Origin: an uncultured Paracoccaceae bacterium
Lineage (GTDB): Bacteria > Pseudomonadota > Alphaproteobacteria > Rhodobacterales > Rhodobacteraceae
Reading direction: 5' to 3'
NCBI GenBank assembly: GCA_947495795.1
Contig: CANMAI010000015.1
Span: 28,970-92,969, forward strand
DNA: 64,000 nucleotides
This document shows positions 17,570-26,699 of this stretch, in pieces (position 1 is the first letter of the stretch; every line of letters begins with the position of its first letter). The notes below the pieces were generated by a model. It was not told where the DNA came from and searched no databases. It saw nothing but the letters and a program-made list of their open reading frames with translations. The translations under genes and the position numbers were made by a program.

Positions 17570-18513
17570 GGAACCTGGCGGGCATCCAAAGCCTCACACA
17601 GGCTGTTCTGCTCACCGGGCGTCTCGAACCCAAGCACCCGCAGGCGATAAAACGTGCGCCCATTCGATTGCGCCTGCTGGATATATGTCTCCCGCGTATT
17701 CAGCAAATCGCCGTGGTTACGTGTCAGCTTGATCCATTCATTGCGCGCATCACGCGTGCTGTCGAATGCGCCGAGCTGAACCGTCCGCGTGCCAACGGGC
17801 ATTGTCTTCACGGGCACATCCGGAATGGCTGGAGCGGCGACTGTTGGTAATATCGGCGCCGGATCGGCAACGGGCTCAACCGGCGTCGCATTCACGGCCG
17901 CCGCAAGTGCGGCGACTTCCAGATCGGCAGGGCGCGGCTGGGGGCGCGGCGCAGGCACGTCCGCCTCTCCTGCCACCTCATTCACGGCCTGATTTATCAG
18001 GTCCTGAAGGTCGGTTCCCGGATCAACAGGAAGCTCCACCTCCACATCACCGTCCACCACAAGCGTCTCTGTCTCAACCTCCGGTTCGGCCCGCAACAGA
18101 TCCGCAGGATCAATTGTCACAATGCTTTCAGGTGTTTCCGCAGGTGCAGGATCAACAGTCACGGGCCCCGGCCCGTCTTCCTCGCTCAACAAGACCGGCG
18201 CTGGCGCAAGCTCTGCCTGCTCAGGCGTACCAGCCTCATTGCCGGCCAGCACCTCATTAACCTCAAGGCCCTGATTTCCTTCCGTTCGCCCACCGGGATC
18301 GCTTGGTGCCACACGCACAGCGCCGCCCATCGCCTTGATCACCGGCACCTCGCCCGCGTCCCGCGTGCCGAGCCGCACAGCCCAAACGATCAGCAGGACC
18401 ACAAGCCCGAGGGAGAGCGCCGCTCCACCCCATTTTACGATTGTACCAGCCCAATAGGCGGCCCCGCTTGCGGGCCCGTCTTCGGGGGAATCACTATATA
18501 CCATATCCTGCAT
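17545..18513 (-). CDS. SPOR-domain membrane protein
   Basis: A 322-residue single-span protein. A short cytoplasmic N-terminus is followed by a hydrophobic segment (LSLGLVVLLIVWAV, about residues 34–47), a long acidic, proline-rich periplasmic linker and a C-terminal SPOR domain beginning TRTVQLGAFDSTRDARNEW and ending in FYRLRVLGFETPGEQNSLCEAL. SPOR domains bind denuded septal peptidoglycan, so the product is probably recruited to the division site. ATG 18513 is chosen; an upstream ATG at 18540 would add 9 residues. It lies 85 bp after argS. Confidence 0.88.
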   Translation of the reverse strand: MQDMVYSDSPEDGPASGAAYWAGTIVKWGGAALSLGLVVLLIVWAVRLGTRDAGEVPVIKAMGGAVRVAPSDPGGRTEGNQGLEVNEVLAGNEAGTPEQAELAPAPVLLSEEDGPGPVTVDPAPAETPESIVTIDPADLLRAEPEVETETLVVDGDVEVELPVDPGTDLQDLINQAVNEVAGEADVPAPRPQPRPADLEVAALAAAVNATPVEPVADPAPILPTVAAPAIPDVPVKTMPVGTRTVQLGAFDSTRDARNEWIKLTRNHGDLLNTRETYIQQAQSNGRTFYRLRVLGFETPGEQNSLCEALDARQVPCIAVTVR

Positions 18514-18598
18514 AACCGGCGTGCCTCTGCTCGAACACACACTATCTTGTGTTTACCTCAGCTCCAACCCCGAAATATTATGCGTAACACTAAAATGG

Positions 18599-20332
18599 TT
18601 ACATTTCGTTAGCCGGGGTCACGCCCAAGATACCAAGGCCCGCTGCAATCACAAGCTGGACGGCACGTATCAGCGCAAGCCGCGCCTGGCTGAGCGCGGG
18701 TGCATCCTCCCGCAGGAACCGCAGATCAGGGTCCATTTTGCCCTGATGCTGCAGGCTGTGGAACGCACTGGCAAGGTCATAAAGGTAGAAGGCAACCCGG
18801 TGCGGCTCATGCGCGCCTGCAGCCGCCTCCACCAGTCTGGGCCATTCCGCCAGCTTGCGCAGCAGCGCCTGCTCATCCTCATGTGCCAAAAGTGAGAGAT
18901 CCGCCTTGGCTAAGGCAGTATCCGAATTCTCACCCCCCGCCTTCCGGAAGACGGACGCCACACGCGCATGCGCGTATTGCACATAGAAAACAGGGTTGTC
19001 CTTCGATTGCTCAGTCGCTTTGGCAAAATCGAAATCAAGCGGCGCATCATTCTTCCGCATCAGCATCACGAAACGGGTCACATCCGAGCCCACCTCGTCA
19101 ATCACGTCGCGCAGCGTCACGAACGTCCCCGCACGCTTGCTCATCTTGAACGGCTCACCGTTCTTGTAAAGCTTCACAAGCTGCGTCAGCTTGATGTCCA
19201 GCGGCACCTGTCCGTCGGACAATGCGGAAACGGCAGCCTTCATCCGTTTCACATAGCCGCCGTGATCGGCCCCGAAAACATCGATCAGGGCATCAAATCC
19301 CCGCTCCACCTTGTCATAGTGATAGGCGATGTCCGGCGCAAAATAGGTCCAGCTGCCATCGGATTTCTTCACCGGCCGATCCACGTCGTCGCCATGCGCG
19401 GTGCTCTTGAAAAGCGTTTGCTCCCGCGCCTCCCAATCCTCCGGCAGCTTGCCCTTCGGCGGCTCCAGAGTGCCCTCGTAGATCAGTCCTTTCTCATCAA
19501 GCGCCGCAATAGCCGCCTCGATCCGTCCCGTGCCGTACAGCGACTTCTCGGAGTAGAAGACATCCATCTCCACCCCCAAAGCCTCCAGATCACCCCGGAT
19601 CAGGCCCATCATCGCCTCGGTCGCAAATTCCCGGATCTCTGCCAGCCAACCCTGCTCGCCCATCTCGACGAACTGGTCGCCCACCTTTTCCTTCAGCGCC
19701 TTGCCCACGGGGATCAGATAATCGCCCGGGTAGGTGCCATCGGGAAAGGCCACTTCCTGCCCGTGCGCCTCCAGATACCGCAGATAAACGGACCGGGCGA
19801 GCACATCCACCTGCGCGCCGCCATCATTGATGTAATATTCCCGCGTTACCGCGTGCCCGGCAAAATCCAGAAGGCTCGCCAAGGCATCACCGAACACGGC
19901 ACCCCGTGTATGGCCCACATGTAAAGGGCCAGTTGGGTTGGCAGACACGAACTCCACATTCACCTTCGTCCCGCCCCCCATATCGGAGCGGCCAAACCCG
20001 GTGCCAGCCGCCAGAACAGCCGGAACCACATCTGCCCAAACCGAGGGCTTCAACCGCAGGTTCAGAAAGCCCGGCCCGGCAACCTCCGCAGAGGCAATAG
20101 CCTCCGCATCCGCCAGCCGTGTGGCCAGAGCCTCCGCAATATCGCGCGGCTTCATGCCTGCAGGCTTGGCCAGCACCATCGCCGCATTCGTCGCCATATC
20201 TCCATGCGCCGCATCGCGCGGCGGCTCAACCGTCACATTGTCAAGCGAGAGGCCCCCGGGCAAAGCGCCCTCGGCCATCATCCCTTCCAATGCTGCAACC
20301 ACAGCCGCCCGGATTTCCGCGAAAACATTCAT
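18599..20332 (-). CDS. argS: Arginyl-tRNA synthetase
   Basis: A 577-residue class I synthetase. The N-terminal additional domain ([22 protein letters not shown]) recognises the tRNA D-loop. The HIGH motif is in [20 protein letters not shown] (about residues 129–148), followed by [13 protein letters not shown]. The KMSK-type motif is in [14 protein letters not shown] (about 397–410). The C-terminal anticodon-binding helical bundle ends [14 protein letters not shown]. It has the full expected length. The leader to 20332 starts directly at ATG and is divergent from the CoxI-like gene. Confidence 0.98.
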   Translation of the reverse strand: MNVFAEIRAAVVAALEGMMAEGALPGGLSLDNVTVEPPRDAAHGDMATNAAMVLAKPAGMKPRDIAEALATRLADAEAIASAEVAGPGFLNLRLKPSVWADVVPAVLAAGTGFGRSDMGGGTKVNVEFVSANPTGPLHVGHTRGAVFGDALASLLDFAGHAVTREYYINDGGAQVDVLARSVYLRYLEAHGQEVAFPDGTYPGDYLIPVGKALKEKVGDQFVEMGEQGWLAEIREFATEAMMGLIRGDLEALGVEMDVFYSEKSLYGTGRIEAAIAALDEKGLIYEGTLEPPKGKLPEDWEAREQTLFKSTAHGDDVDRPVKKSDGSWTYFAPDIAYHYDKVERGFDALIDVFGADHGGYVKRMKAAVSALSDGQVPLDIKLTQLVKLYKNGEPFKMSKRAGTFVTLRDVIDEVGSDVTRFVMLMRKNDAPLDFDFAKATEQSKDNPVFYVQYAHARVASVFRKAGGENSDTALAKADLSLLAHEDEQALLRKLAEWPRLVEAAAGAHEPHRVAFYLYDLASAFHSLQHQGKMDPDLRFLREDAPALSQARLALIRAVQLVIAAGLGILGVTPANEM

Positions 20333-20420
20333 TATCTCTGCCCTTCAAAGCATCTGGTTGCCGCATAACACAGAGCCAATATGGCTTCCAGCAGCGATCA
20401 TGCCCTGCTAAGCGGAATGC

Positions 20421-21266
20421 ATGACATCCCGCCAGTTTGCCTTTGCAGCCGTTGTCCCGGGCCTCCTCGCGCTGGCCCTCGTGCTGTTCCTCCGGGCAGA
20501 ACTTGCCTATCCGGGCATGAGCTTCATTGGCCAGATCTCGGCAGGAGGCGTTTTCAGTGTCCTGAATGTCTCCGCGCTGATCGCCCTCAGCCTGGCACTT
20601 GCGCTCAGCCTCGCCGGTTCCGCGCGCAGGCTGGGCGCAAGCACATCCCAAAGCCTGATACTGGCTGGCGTATCGCTTGTCATCTTCCTGAAATCCGCCC
20701 TCTCAGGCGGCACCGGGCTCGTCTTTCTTCCGCTTTGGTATGTCTATGCCCTGCCCGGCCCATCCGGCATCTGGATGCTGGCAAGCGGAGCTGGCCTCGC
20801 CTGTTTCTTTGCACACTGCGCCCGAAAACTGCCCGAATCCCGGCTCTTTGCTCTGGCAGGTGCTGCGTCTATGCTCGTCAGCCTCAGGCTGTCCTTCAGA
20901 CTGCTCCGGGAGCCAGATCTCTATCTCGCGGGCACCTACTACGAACTCGCTCCCCTCGTCGCCGCCTGTGCCATCGCCCTCCCCTGCCTCTGGGCTATCG
21001 CCTCAGATGCGAAGCTCCCAGTCTGGGCAAACATAAGCTTCCCGTTCATGTTTCTTGGTCTGGGCAGCACAAATGCTGCAATCTACGCCTCAGTCGGCCA
21101 GATGGGCATCCCAAGAGATTACTTTGACTATCCAGAGGTTTTCGCAGGCCACCAATTTGCCGCGAGTGTCAGCAGCGCCACACTCGGCGCCCTCAGCCTC
21201 GCACTCATCCTGCTCTGCGTCCTCAATCCCCCAACGCCCGCAGATACTTCTGAAGTATTTACCTAG
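20421..21266 (+). CDS. Multi-pass membrane protein related to cytochrome c oxidase subunit I but lacking haem ligands
   Basis: A 281-residue protein with about eight hydrophobic helices. Three stretches resemble CoxI in the right order. LRAELAYPGMSFIG (about residues 24–37) resembles CoxI RxELxxPG after helix I. DLYLAGTYYELAPLVAA (about 171–187) resembles the DTYYVVAHFHYV segment. VGQMGIPRDYFDYPEVFAG (about 222–240) resembles GMPRRYxDYPxxFAxW. The haem-coordinating His positions appear replaced (HFHY by LAPL), and the length is half that of CoxI. It is divergent from argS and convergent with dgt. Function unknown; it is unlikely to be a redox enzyme. Confidence 0.72.
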   Translation: MTSRQFAFAAVVPGLLALALVLFLRAELAYPGMSFIGQISAGGVFSVLNVSALIALSLALALSLAGSARRLGASTSQSLILAGVSLVIFLKSALSGGTGLVFLPLWYVYALPGPSGIWMLASGAGLACFFAHCARKLPESRLFALAGAASMLVSLRLSFRLLREPDLYLAGTYYELAPLVAACAIALPCLWAIASDAKLPVWANISFPFMFLGLGSTNAAIYASVGQMGIPRDYFDYPEVFAGHQFAASVSSATLGALSLALILLCVLNPPTPADTSEVFT

Positions 21267-21294
21267 GCGGCGTCCTCATTCTCTGAAATGCCCT

Positions 21295-22455
21295 TCAAGG
21301 GCTGACAGAAGCACGCCCCTCTGCCACCAACCGCCCGTGCAAATCAATTGCAAACCGGTCCGTCATCCCCGCCACATAATCCGCCACCATACGCGCGCGG
21401 GCCACCGGTGCACATGCATCTGCTGCCGCATGCCAATCCTCTGGCATCAGGCTCACATCCTCCATAAAGGCCGCAAAGAGATCCCGCACGATCCTGTCCG
21501 ATGTCTCCCGCATCTTCGCCACCTCCGCATGCCGATACATCCGCGCAAACAGAAAGGCCCGGATCTCCTGCAAATCGCCAAACATCGCATCGGAAAACCG
21601 GATAACCGGTCGCCCGAGATGCCGAATATCGGCCACGCTTGCGGCCTCAGCACCCTGCAGCAACTCCCGGCTCGTCTCCAGCACATCCTCCACCATGGCC
21701 CCGAACACCCGCCGCAGCCCTTCATACCGGCGCTTGCGTGGCGCAAGACCGGCGTAATCCGCGTCCACGGAGACAAAGGCTCGCCCGATCACGGGAAGCT
21801 CCCCAATTTCCTCAACAGTAAAGAAACCGGCCCGCAACCCGTCATCCAAATCGTGATTGTTATAGGCGATATCATCGGCCAGCGCCGCCACCTGCGCCTC
21901 CGCACTGGCATGCGTGTGAAGTTCCAGATCGTGCCGGGCATTGTACTCCGCCAGGGCAAATGGAAGATCCCCCACAACCGGGCCATTGTGCTTCGCGATT
22001 CCCTCAAGGCTTTCCCAGGTCAGGTTCAACCCCTCGAAATCCGCGTAATGCGTCTCCAGCGACGTGACGATCTTCAACGCCTGTGCATTGTGATCAAATC
22101 CACCATAAGGTGCCATCACATCAGCCAGCGCATCCTCACCCGTATGCCCGAATGGCGTATGGCCAAGATCATGTGCCAAAGCCACCGCCTCTGTAAGTTC
22201 TTCATCCAACCCTAGCGCCTTGGCCAAAGTCCGCGCGACTTGCGCTACTTCGATCGAATGCGTCAGCCGGGTGCGGTAGTAATCACCCTCATGCTCCACA
22301 AAAACCTGCGTCTTGTGCTTTAGCCGTCGAAAGGCGCTGGAATGGATGATCCTGTCCCGGTCTCGCTGAAAGGGTGAGCGGTGGCGCGATGGCGGCTCGG
22401 CCACCAGCCGCCCCCGGCTTTCTTCAGGCTTGGTTGCATATGGCGCTAAAGGCAT
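21295..22455 (-). CDS. dgt: Deoxyguanosinetriphosphate triphosphohydrolase-like protein (HD family)
   Basis: A 386-residue HD phosphohydrolase of the short Dgt type that cleaves dNTPs to deoxynucleosides and triphosphate. Motifs: HRSPFQRDRDRIIHSSAFRRL (about residues 24–44), TQVF, RTRLTHSIEVAQVAR (about 61–75, H), and ALAHDLGHTPFGHTGE (about 90–105, HD). GGAGGTGCC immediately precedes ATG 22455; the frame extends upstream but without a ribosome-binding site. It is divergent from erpA. Confidence 0.93.
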   Translation of the reverse strand: MPLAPYATKPEESRGRLVAEPPSRHRSPFQRDRDRIIHSSAFRRLKHKTQVFVEHEGDYYRTRLTHSIEVAQVARTLAKALGLDEELTEAVALAHDLGHTPFGHTGEDALADVMAPYGGFDHNAQALKIVTSLETHYADFEGLNLTWESLEGIAKHNGPVVGDLPFALAEYNARHDLELHTHASAEAQVAALADDIAYNNHDLDDGLRAGFFTVEEIGELPVIGRAFVSVDADYAGLAPRKRRYEGLRRVFGAMVEDVLETSRELLQGAEAASVADIRHLGRPVIRFSDAMFGDLQEIRAFLFARMYRHAEVAKMRETSDRIVRDLFAAFMEDVSLMPEDWHAAADACAPVARARMVADYVAGMTDRFAIDLHGRLVAEGRASVSP

Positions 22456-22540
22456 GGCACCTCCGGTCTTGTTGGCGAGAGGCTCACGCCTTACATTGGC
22501 TTTATAGCAGCCCCTGAGAACCACGAAAGGCGAACAAAAG

Positions 22541-22876
22541 ATGGACCTGACAGTTCCGCCCCGCGTCACCAGCCGCGCCTTCGCCCAACTCAAAGCCATT
22601 GCCGAGAGCACCGGAGAGACGAAATACCTGCGCGTGGCGGTTGAGGGTGGTGGCTGCTCCGGTTTTCAATACGAGATCAAGCTTGAGGAAAACGCCGAGG
22701 AGGACGACCTTATCCTCGAGGGCGAAGGCCAGCGCGTTCTGATTGATCCGATCTCACTCCCTTTCCTGACAAATGCAGAGATCGATTACACGCAAGAACT
22801 CATCGGTGCCCGCTTTATCATCAACAACCCGAACGCCACCTCAAGCTGTGGTTGTGGCACCTCCTTTTCGATCTGA
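22541..22876 (+). CDS. erpA: Iron–sulfur cluster insertion protein, A-type carrier
   Basis: A 111-residue A-type Fe–S carrier. Three conserved cysteines are visible: GGGCSGFQYE (about Cys40) and SSCGCGTSF (about Cys104 and Cys106). These carriers deliver clusters to apoproteins. The ErpA label rather than IscA is a judgement from the standalone position and sequence feel. It is divergent from dgt, 85 bp apart. Confidence 0.9.
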   Translation: MDLTVPPRVTSRAFAQLKAIAESTGETKYLRVAVEGGGCSGFQYEIKLEENAEEDDLILEGEGQRVLIDPISLPFLTNAEIDYTQELIGARFIINNPNATSSCGCGTSFSI

Positions 22877-22881
22877 AATCG

Positions 22882-23286
22882 ATGAACGTCTCAATCTGGA
22901 GTTGGGGGATCACTGACGATCTCGATACACTCTTTTCGCGCTTTGTCGCCGCTTCGGAAGGCGATTTCGAGGCCGTAGTCCAATCCGCCATCGAGCCCGC
23001 CCCTCCGGCGAATGAACCCGATCTTCAGGAGATTATCGGCCGATACGAGGTAATGATCAAAAGTGCAAAGATGCCCGCGACGCCAAAAGCGGATCTCCTG
23101 CAGGGTTGCGCAACGTCCTGATCGGGACCAGAGAGGATCTGGCACGGTTTCGTCTGGGTCTGGCCAACGCCAAAGGCCGTCTTCTTTCTGGCGGACGCAC
23201 AGGAAGACAAGGAACTCCCACAGCATCTGAGCTTCGGTCGGGCTCAACCGGATGCATTTGCGCCCGTGCGCGCAGCAATGCGATAA
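22882..23286 (+). pseudogene. Hypothetical gene interrupted by in-frame UGA
   Basis: The frame starting at ATG 22882 reads MNVSIWSWGITDDLDTL..., stops at TGA 23119–23121 after 79 codons, then continues open in the same frame for 54 codons to TAA 23284–23286. The downstream part (SGPERIWHGFVWVWPTPKAV, ADAQEDKELPQHL) looks as protein-like as the upstream part, and GC at third positions stays high. The simplest reading is one gene with a nonsense mutation, perhaps from TGG. No family was recognised. It starts 6 bp after erpA. An antisense frame spans the same DNA and is judged a shadow. Confidence 0.45.
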
Positions 23287-23342
23287 GCCAGTTCTCAAGG
23301 ATCCCGGCGGCAACCGGGCTTGCCAGCATCTAAGCAACCATA

Positions 23343-23585
23343 TCAGTCTTCTAAGGAACAAGCGTACCAACAGAGAGGACCGGCAGTACCCTCCAAGATT
23401 TCGTCAAGCGCCGCTCCAGTCTCATCCGGAACGTACCAGACAAGCTCTTCAACCTCGAATGTAGAGCCAGGTACATTCATCGGCAGTGGAGGAAGAGGCA
23501 GCACATTTTCTCCCTCTTGGCCAAAGCGAATTAGCGCGGCTGGCCGACAAGAGCCCGCAAGGACATCTTCTTCACCACTTTTCAA
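23343..23585 (-). CDS. Small hypothetical protein, TTG start
   Basis: An 80-residue frame beginning TTG AAA AGT GGT. The acidic product (GEEDVLAGS, FEVEELVWYVPDETGAALDE) is protein-like, and its codons are less GC-rich at third positions than the neighbours (many GTT, GTA, CCT, ACT). It starts 9 nt after the end of another minus-strand fragment (23595–23704), as if once co-translated. No family recognised. It may be a relic of an acquired two-gene unit. Confidence 0.35.
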   Translation of the reverse strand: MKSGEEDVLAGSCRPAALIRFGQEGENVLPLPPLPMNVPGSTFEVEELVWYVPDETGAALDEILEGTAGPLCWYACSLED

Positions 23586-23594
23586 TGAGTGCTG

Positions 23595-23704
23595 TTATTC
23601 GATGTTGGCACGATTAATCAGGTCAAGGGCGCCCGCTTTCCGCAGTAGACATGGTTGTTGTACACAGCAACTTCATTAACAAACCCAGCTTCCACCACAT
23701 GCAT
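23595..23704 (-). pseudogene. Fragment of an unidentified gene with a probable 1-nt deletion
   Basis: From ATG 23704 (GGAGG just upstream) the frame reads MHVVEAGFVNEVAVYNNHVY and runs into TGA at 23618–23620. Shifting by one base near 23640 instead gives CGKAGALDLINRANIE and a stop at 23595–23597, directly before the TTG of the next frame. The same frame is open upstream to the sulfotransferase stop. This pattern suggests a short or truncated gene with a single-base loss. Confidence 0.25.
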
Positions 23705-23791
23705 CGTGCCTCCGATGAAGATGGGTACGATCAGGCTGTCAAACAATTTGCGCGCTTTTAAGATGCAGACACACCGCAAGAAGCAGGAACG

Positions 23792-24688
23792 TCAGCCCGT
23801 CCGCTGTACAGATGCTATATTGCGGGCCGTCGCGACACCAAGGCTCGACATCTCATGAGCGATCTGTGCCAGCCGCGCCTCCGAAAGATGCTGCGGGAAG
23901 GCCGCCGCATCGAGGGCTTCATATCCCAGCCGCCCCGCGAGATCCCAATCCACCAAGGCGTTGATGCCCGCCACCAGAGGTTGCGTCAGATCCTGTTTCC
24001 AGGCCTCTTTCGCATAATACTTTGCCAAGGTGTCGAGATTTGCATCGCCGGGCTTTGTATTCTCTTCCAGATCCGCAAGCCCCTCACAGCAAGTATCCAT
24101 GTCAGACAGTACCTGTTCAAGCACGGCCCGGCGATCTTGCACAAAAGTTTCGAATGCTATGAATTCACAAGGCAAATCCTCATCCAACGCCGCCACCCGA
24201 TACCGCTCCGCTGCCGCCAGCTTCAAGGTCCAGAGTTGCATTGGCGAGGCCAGCACGGCCCCCACGCCCTCCCTCCGCTCCGTCATCCAGGGCCGGTGCA
24301 AAAAAGCGTCCAGTGAGTTCGCAGGCGGGCCTTTAAGATGATAAGGCCGTCGTGCAAACGAGAGAAACCACGAATAGGGATTACGGTGCATGCAAATCGT
24401 GCGCACACCCGCCGCCGCCATTTCCGGCGTAAGCACAGGTGCTGCGTGCTTCCACGGATCCTTGGCACTTTCCCTGGCCGCGGCCTCATCACGCAGAGCA
24501 TGCAGATAAAGCCGCCGCCAGCTGCCCCGCATCTCCGCCAGAATGGCGGCTTCCACCTGTCCATTTATCAAAGGGCTCACCCGTTGCCCGACACGTCGCT
24601 GCACATGCGGCATCCGCGCGAGCATAAGGCTCACCGCGCGCGTACCGGTATTGCGCTCTCCGAACACTTTGATGATCACATCGCTCAT
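23792..24688 (-). CDS. Sulfotransferase-like P-loop protein
   Basis: A 298-residue protein. VIIKVFGERNTGTRAVSLML (about residues 4–23) is a sulfotransferase-type 5'-phosphosulfate loop, and MHRNPYSWFLSFARRPY (about 102–118) fits the 3'-phosphate site with Arg and Ser. These sites bind PAPS in the sulfotransferase superfamily. No signal peptide is seen. It stands alone between the decayed patch and xthA; the acceptor (polysaccharide or other) cannot be inferred. Its start, ATG 24688, lies 78 bp from the divergent xthA. Confidence 0.7.
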   Translation of the reverse strand: MSDVIIKVFGERNTGTRAVSLMLARMPHVQRRVGQRVSPLINGQVEAAILAEMRGSWRRLYLHALRDEAAARESAKDPWKHAAPVLTPEMAAAGVRTICMHRNPYSWFLSFARRPYHLKGPPANSLDAFLHRPWMTERREGVGAVLASPMQLWTLKLAAAERYRVAALDEDLPCEFIAFETFVQDRRAVLEQVLSDMDTCCEGLADLEENTKPGDANLDTLAKYYAKEAWKQDLTQPLVAGINALVDWDLAGRLGYEALDAAAFPQHLSEARLAQIAHEMSSLGVATARNIASVQRTG

Positions 24689-24766
24689 ACCGTACCGTCG
24701 CCAATCGCGATTAACATTGGCTTAAGCGTGCCCCGATGATAGCACCGCTCAAAGCGGGAGGGCTCC

Positions 24767-25546
24767 ATGAAAATAGCAACATTCAACATCAACGGTATCA
24801 AGGCCCGCCTGCCCGCTCTCCTCACGTGGCTCGAGGAGGCGAAACCCGATGTCGCCCTCCTTCAAGAGATCAAATCCGTTGACGAGGCCTTCCCGCGCGA
24901 ACAGATCGAAGATCTCGGCTACACGGTGGAAACGCACGGCCAGAAGGGCTTCAATGGCGTTGCCATCCTCTCTCGTCTACCGCTTGAAGATATCACCCGC
25001 GGCCTGCCCGGCGACGAGACGGACGAGCAGGCCCGCTGGATCGAGGCGACCGTTATGGGCGATCAGGCCGTGCGGGTTTGCGGCCTCTACCTTCCCAACG
25101 GAAATCCGGTGCCCGGGCCAAAGTTCGATTACAAGCTCAGCTGGATGAATCGCCTGAAAAAACGCGCGCAAGATCTTCTAAAATCGGAAGAAATCGCACT
25201 TATGGCAGGGGACTACAATATCATCCCGCAAGCAGAGGATTGCGCCAACCCAAAGGCATGGGAGGGCGACGCGCTCTACCGCCCGGAAAGCCACGCGGCC
25301 TACCGGGAGATCCTCAATCTCGGCTTCACAGATGCACTTCGCGCCACAACCTCCGCGCCGGAAACCTACACCTTCTGGGATTATCAGGCGGGCGCGTGGG
25401 AAAAGAACAACGGCATCCGCATCGATCATCACCTCCTCACTCCGCAGGCCGCCGACAGGCTGATGGACTGTGGCATCGACAGTGAAATCCGGGGCCGCGA
25501 AAAACCTTCGGATCACGTGCCCGTTTGGATCGAGCTCGACGCCTGA
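24767..25546 (+). CDS. xthA: Exodeoxyribonuclease III
   Basis: A 259-residue AP endonuclease/3'-exonuclease of the EEP superfamily. MKIATFNINGIKARL (Asn metal ligand), ALLQEIKSVDEAFP (catalytic Glu), GFNGVAILSR, MAGDYNIIPQAEDC (Asp/Asn), IRIDHHLLTP and KPSDHVPVW (Asp–His pair) give the full catalytic set in the right order. It repairs abasic sites. GGAGGG lies before ATG 24767. Confidence 0.96.
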   Translation: MKIATFNINGIKARLPALLTWLEEAKPDVALLQEIKSVDEAFPREQIEDLGYTVETHGQKGFNGVAILSRLPLEDITRGLPGDETDEQARWIEATVMGDQAVRVCGLYLPNGNPVPGPKFDYKLSWMNRLKKRAQDLLKSEEIALMAGDYNIIPQAEDCANPKAWEGDALYRPESHAAYREILNLGFTDALRATTSAPETYTFWDYQAGAWEKNNGIRIDHHLLTPQAADRLMDCGIDSEIRGREKPSDHVPVWIELDA

Positions 25547-25550
25547 AGCC

Positions 25551-25853
25551 CTACTCCACCCGTTTAAGCCACGTCCGATCTTCACGCAGCAAAAACCGCT
25601 CTTCCTGCGCAAACGTGTAGTTCTCCCTGCCCAGCGGATCATCCGCCAAGCGCCCACGATACGCCTCGTAGTCAGCAAGGCTCGCCACGTTGTAAATCCC
25701 GTAGGCCAAGGTGCTGGAGCCCTCATGAGGTGCGAAATACCCGATCAGATCTGCCCCGCAGCGCGGTATGGCTGTGTTCCAGTTTCGGGCATAAGCCTCA
25801 AACTCAGCGCGCTTCGTTGGATCGATATGGTAGCGGATGATGCATGTCAGCAT
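25551..25853 (-). CDS. NIPSNAP family protein
   Basis: A 100-residue ferredoxin-like-fold protein. MLTCIIRYHIDPTKRAEFEAYARNW and DLIGYFAPHEGSSTLAYGIYNVASLADYEAYR are typical of NIPSNAP/DUF1330-like dimeric alpha-beta barrels. ATG 25853 has GAGGAG eight bases upstream; a TTG two codons earlier is less likely. It is divergent from an ArsR regulator (85 bp), which may control it. Biochemical role unknown. Confidence 0.82.
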   Translation of the reverse strand: MLTCIIRYHIDPTKRAEFEAYARNWNTAIPRCGADLIGYFAPHEGSSTLAYGIYNVASLADYEAYRGRLADDPLGRENYTFAQEERFLLREDRTWLKRVE

Positions 25854-25938
25854 GGTCAAATCTCCTCTTTGCCATTGCCTTCTAGCGCATTGAAATCAAC
25901 CCATGCTTTGGCTACGGTCAAACTATGGAAACAGGATC

Positions 25939-26619
25939 ATGAAAGACGGCCCCGATATAGCCCGCATCGCCGCCCTCATCGGCGACCCTGCTCGCGCCAA
26001 CATGCTCACGGCTTTAATGAGCGGCAAGGCCCTCACAGCAACCGAGCTTGCGGCCGAGGCGGGCATCACACCGGCCACGGCCAGCACCCATCTTGCAAAA
26101 CTTCAGGCAGGCGGCCTCATCGCCAGCCGAAAACAGGGCCGCCACAAGTACCTTACACTGGCCAACGATGCTGTCGGACACACGCTGGAAACACTGATGG
26201 GCCTCGCCGCTGCCTCTGGCCATTTGCGCACCCGCACCGGCCCCAAAGACCCGGCACTCCGCAAGGCCCGTGTCTGCTACAACCACCTTGCGGGTTCGCT
26301 GGGGATCCGGCTGTACGATAGTCTTCGCGCGCAAGGGCATCTCGCGGGTGAGGAGGATATCCGCCTTACGGAAAGCGGCCAATCAGCCGCTGAAACCTTT
26401 GGGATTAACGTTGATACACTCGCCAAATCCCGCGCACCCCTCTGCCGCAGTTGCCTCGATTGGAGCGCGCGGCGCGCCCATCTCGCGGGTAGCCTTGGCC
26501 GCGCCTATCTCTCGAGGATCGAAACACTCGGCTGGGCAAACCGCGTAAAGGGCAGCCGGATCATCGCCTTTTCGCCAAGAGGCGAAGCAGCCTTTTTCGC
26601 GGCATTTCCCCTGAACTGA
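25939..26619 (+). CDS. ArsR/SmtB-type transcriptional regulator with long C-terminal domain
   Basis: A 226-residue protein. Residues about 4–90 form an ArsR winged helix (IARIAALIGDPARANMLTALM, LTATELAAEAGITPATASTHLAKLQAGGL, RKQGRHKYLTLA). The C-terminal 130 residues contain YNHLAGSLGIRLYDSL and LCRSCLDWSARRAHLAGSLGRAYL, with Cys-x-x-Cys. This extended form differs from metal-sensing ArsR (about 110 aa). ATG 25939 follows AGGATC. It is divergent from the NIPSNAP gene, the likely target. Confidence 0.85.
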   Translation: MKDGPDIARIAALIGDPARANMLTALMSGKALTATELAAEAGITPATASTHLAKLQAGGLIASRKQGRHKYLTLANDAVGHTLETLMGLAAASGHLRTRTGPKDPALRKARVCYNHLAGSLGIRLYDSLRAQGHLAGEEDIRLTESGQSAAETFGINVDTLAKSRAPLCRSCLDWSARRAHLAGSLGRAYLSRIETLGWANRVKGSRIIAFSPRGEAAFFAAFPLN

Positions 26620-26699
26620 AGCATCCCTGGGTCAATCCGAAGCACATCTCCAAACTTTCGGGAGAAGTCACAAAATGCTGCGGACACAACGCAAACGCT

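Noticed and set aside
22891..23370. 159-codon minus-strand frame
   Set aside because: Antisense to the interrupted gene at 22882; composition (Arg, Trp, Cys) is shadow-like, though this cannot be fully excluded.
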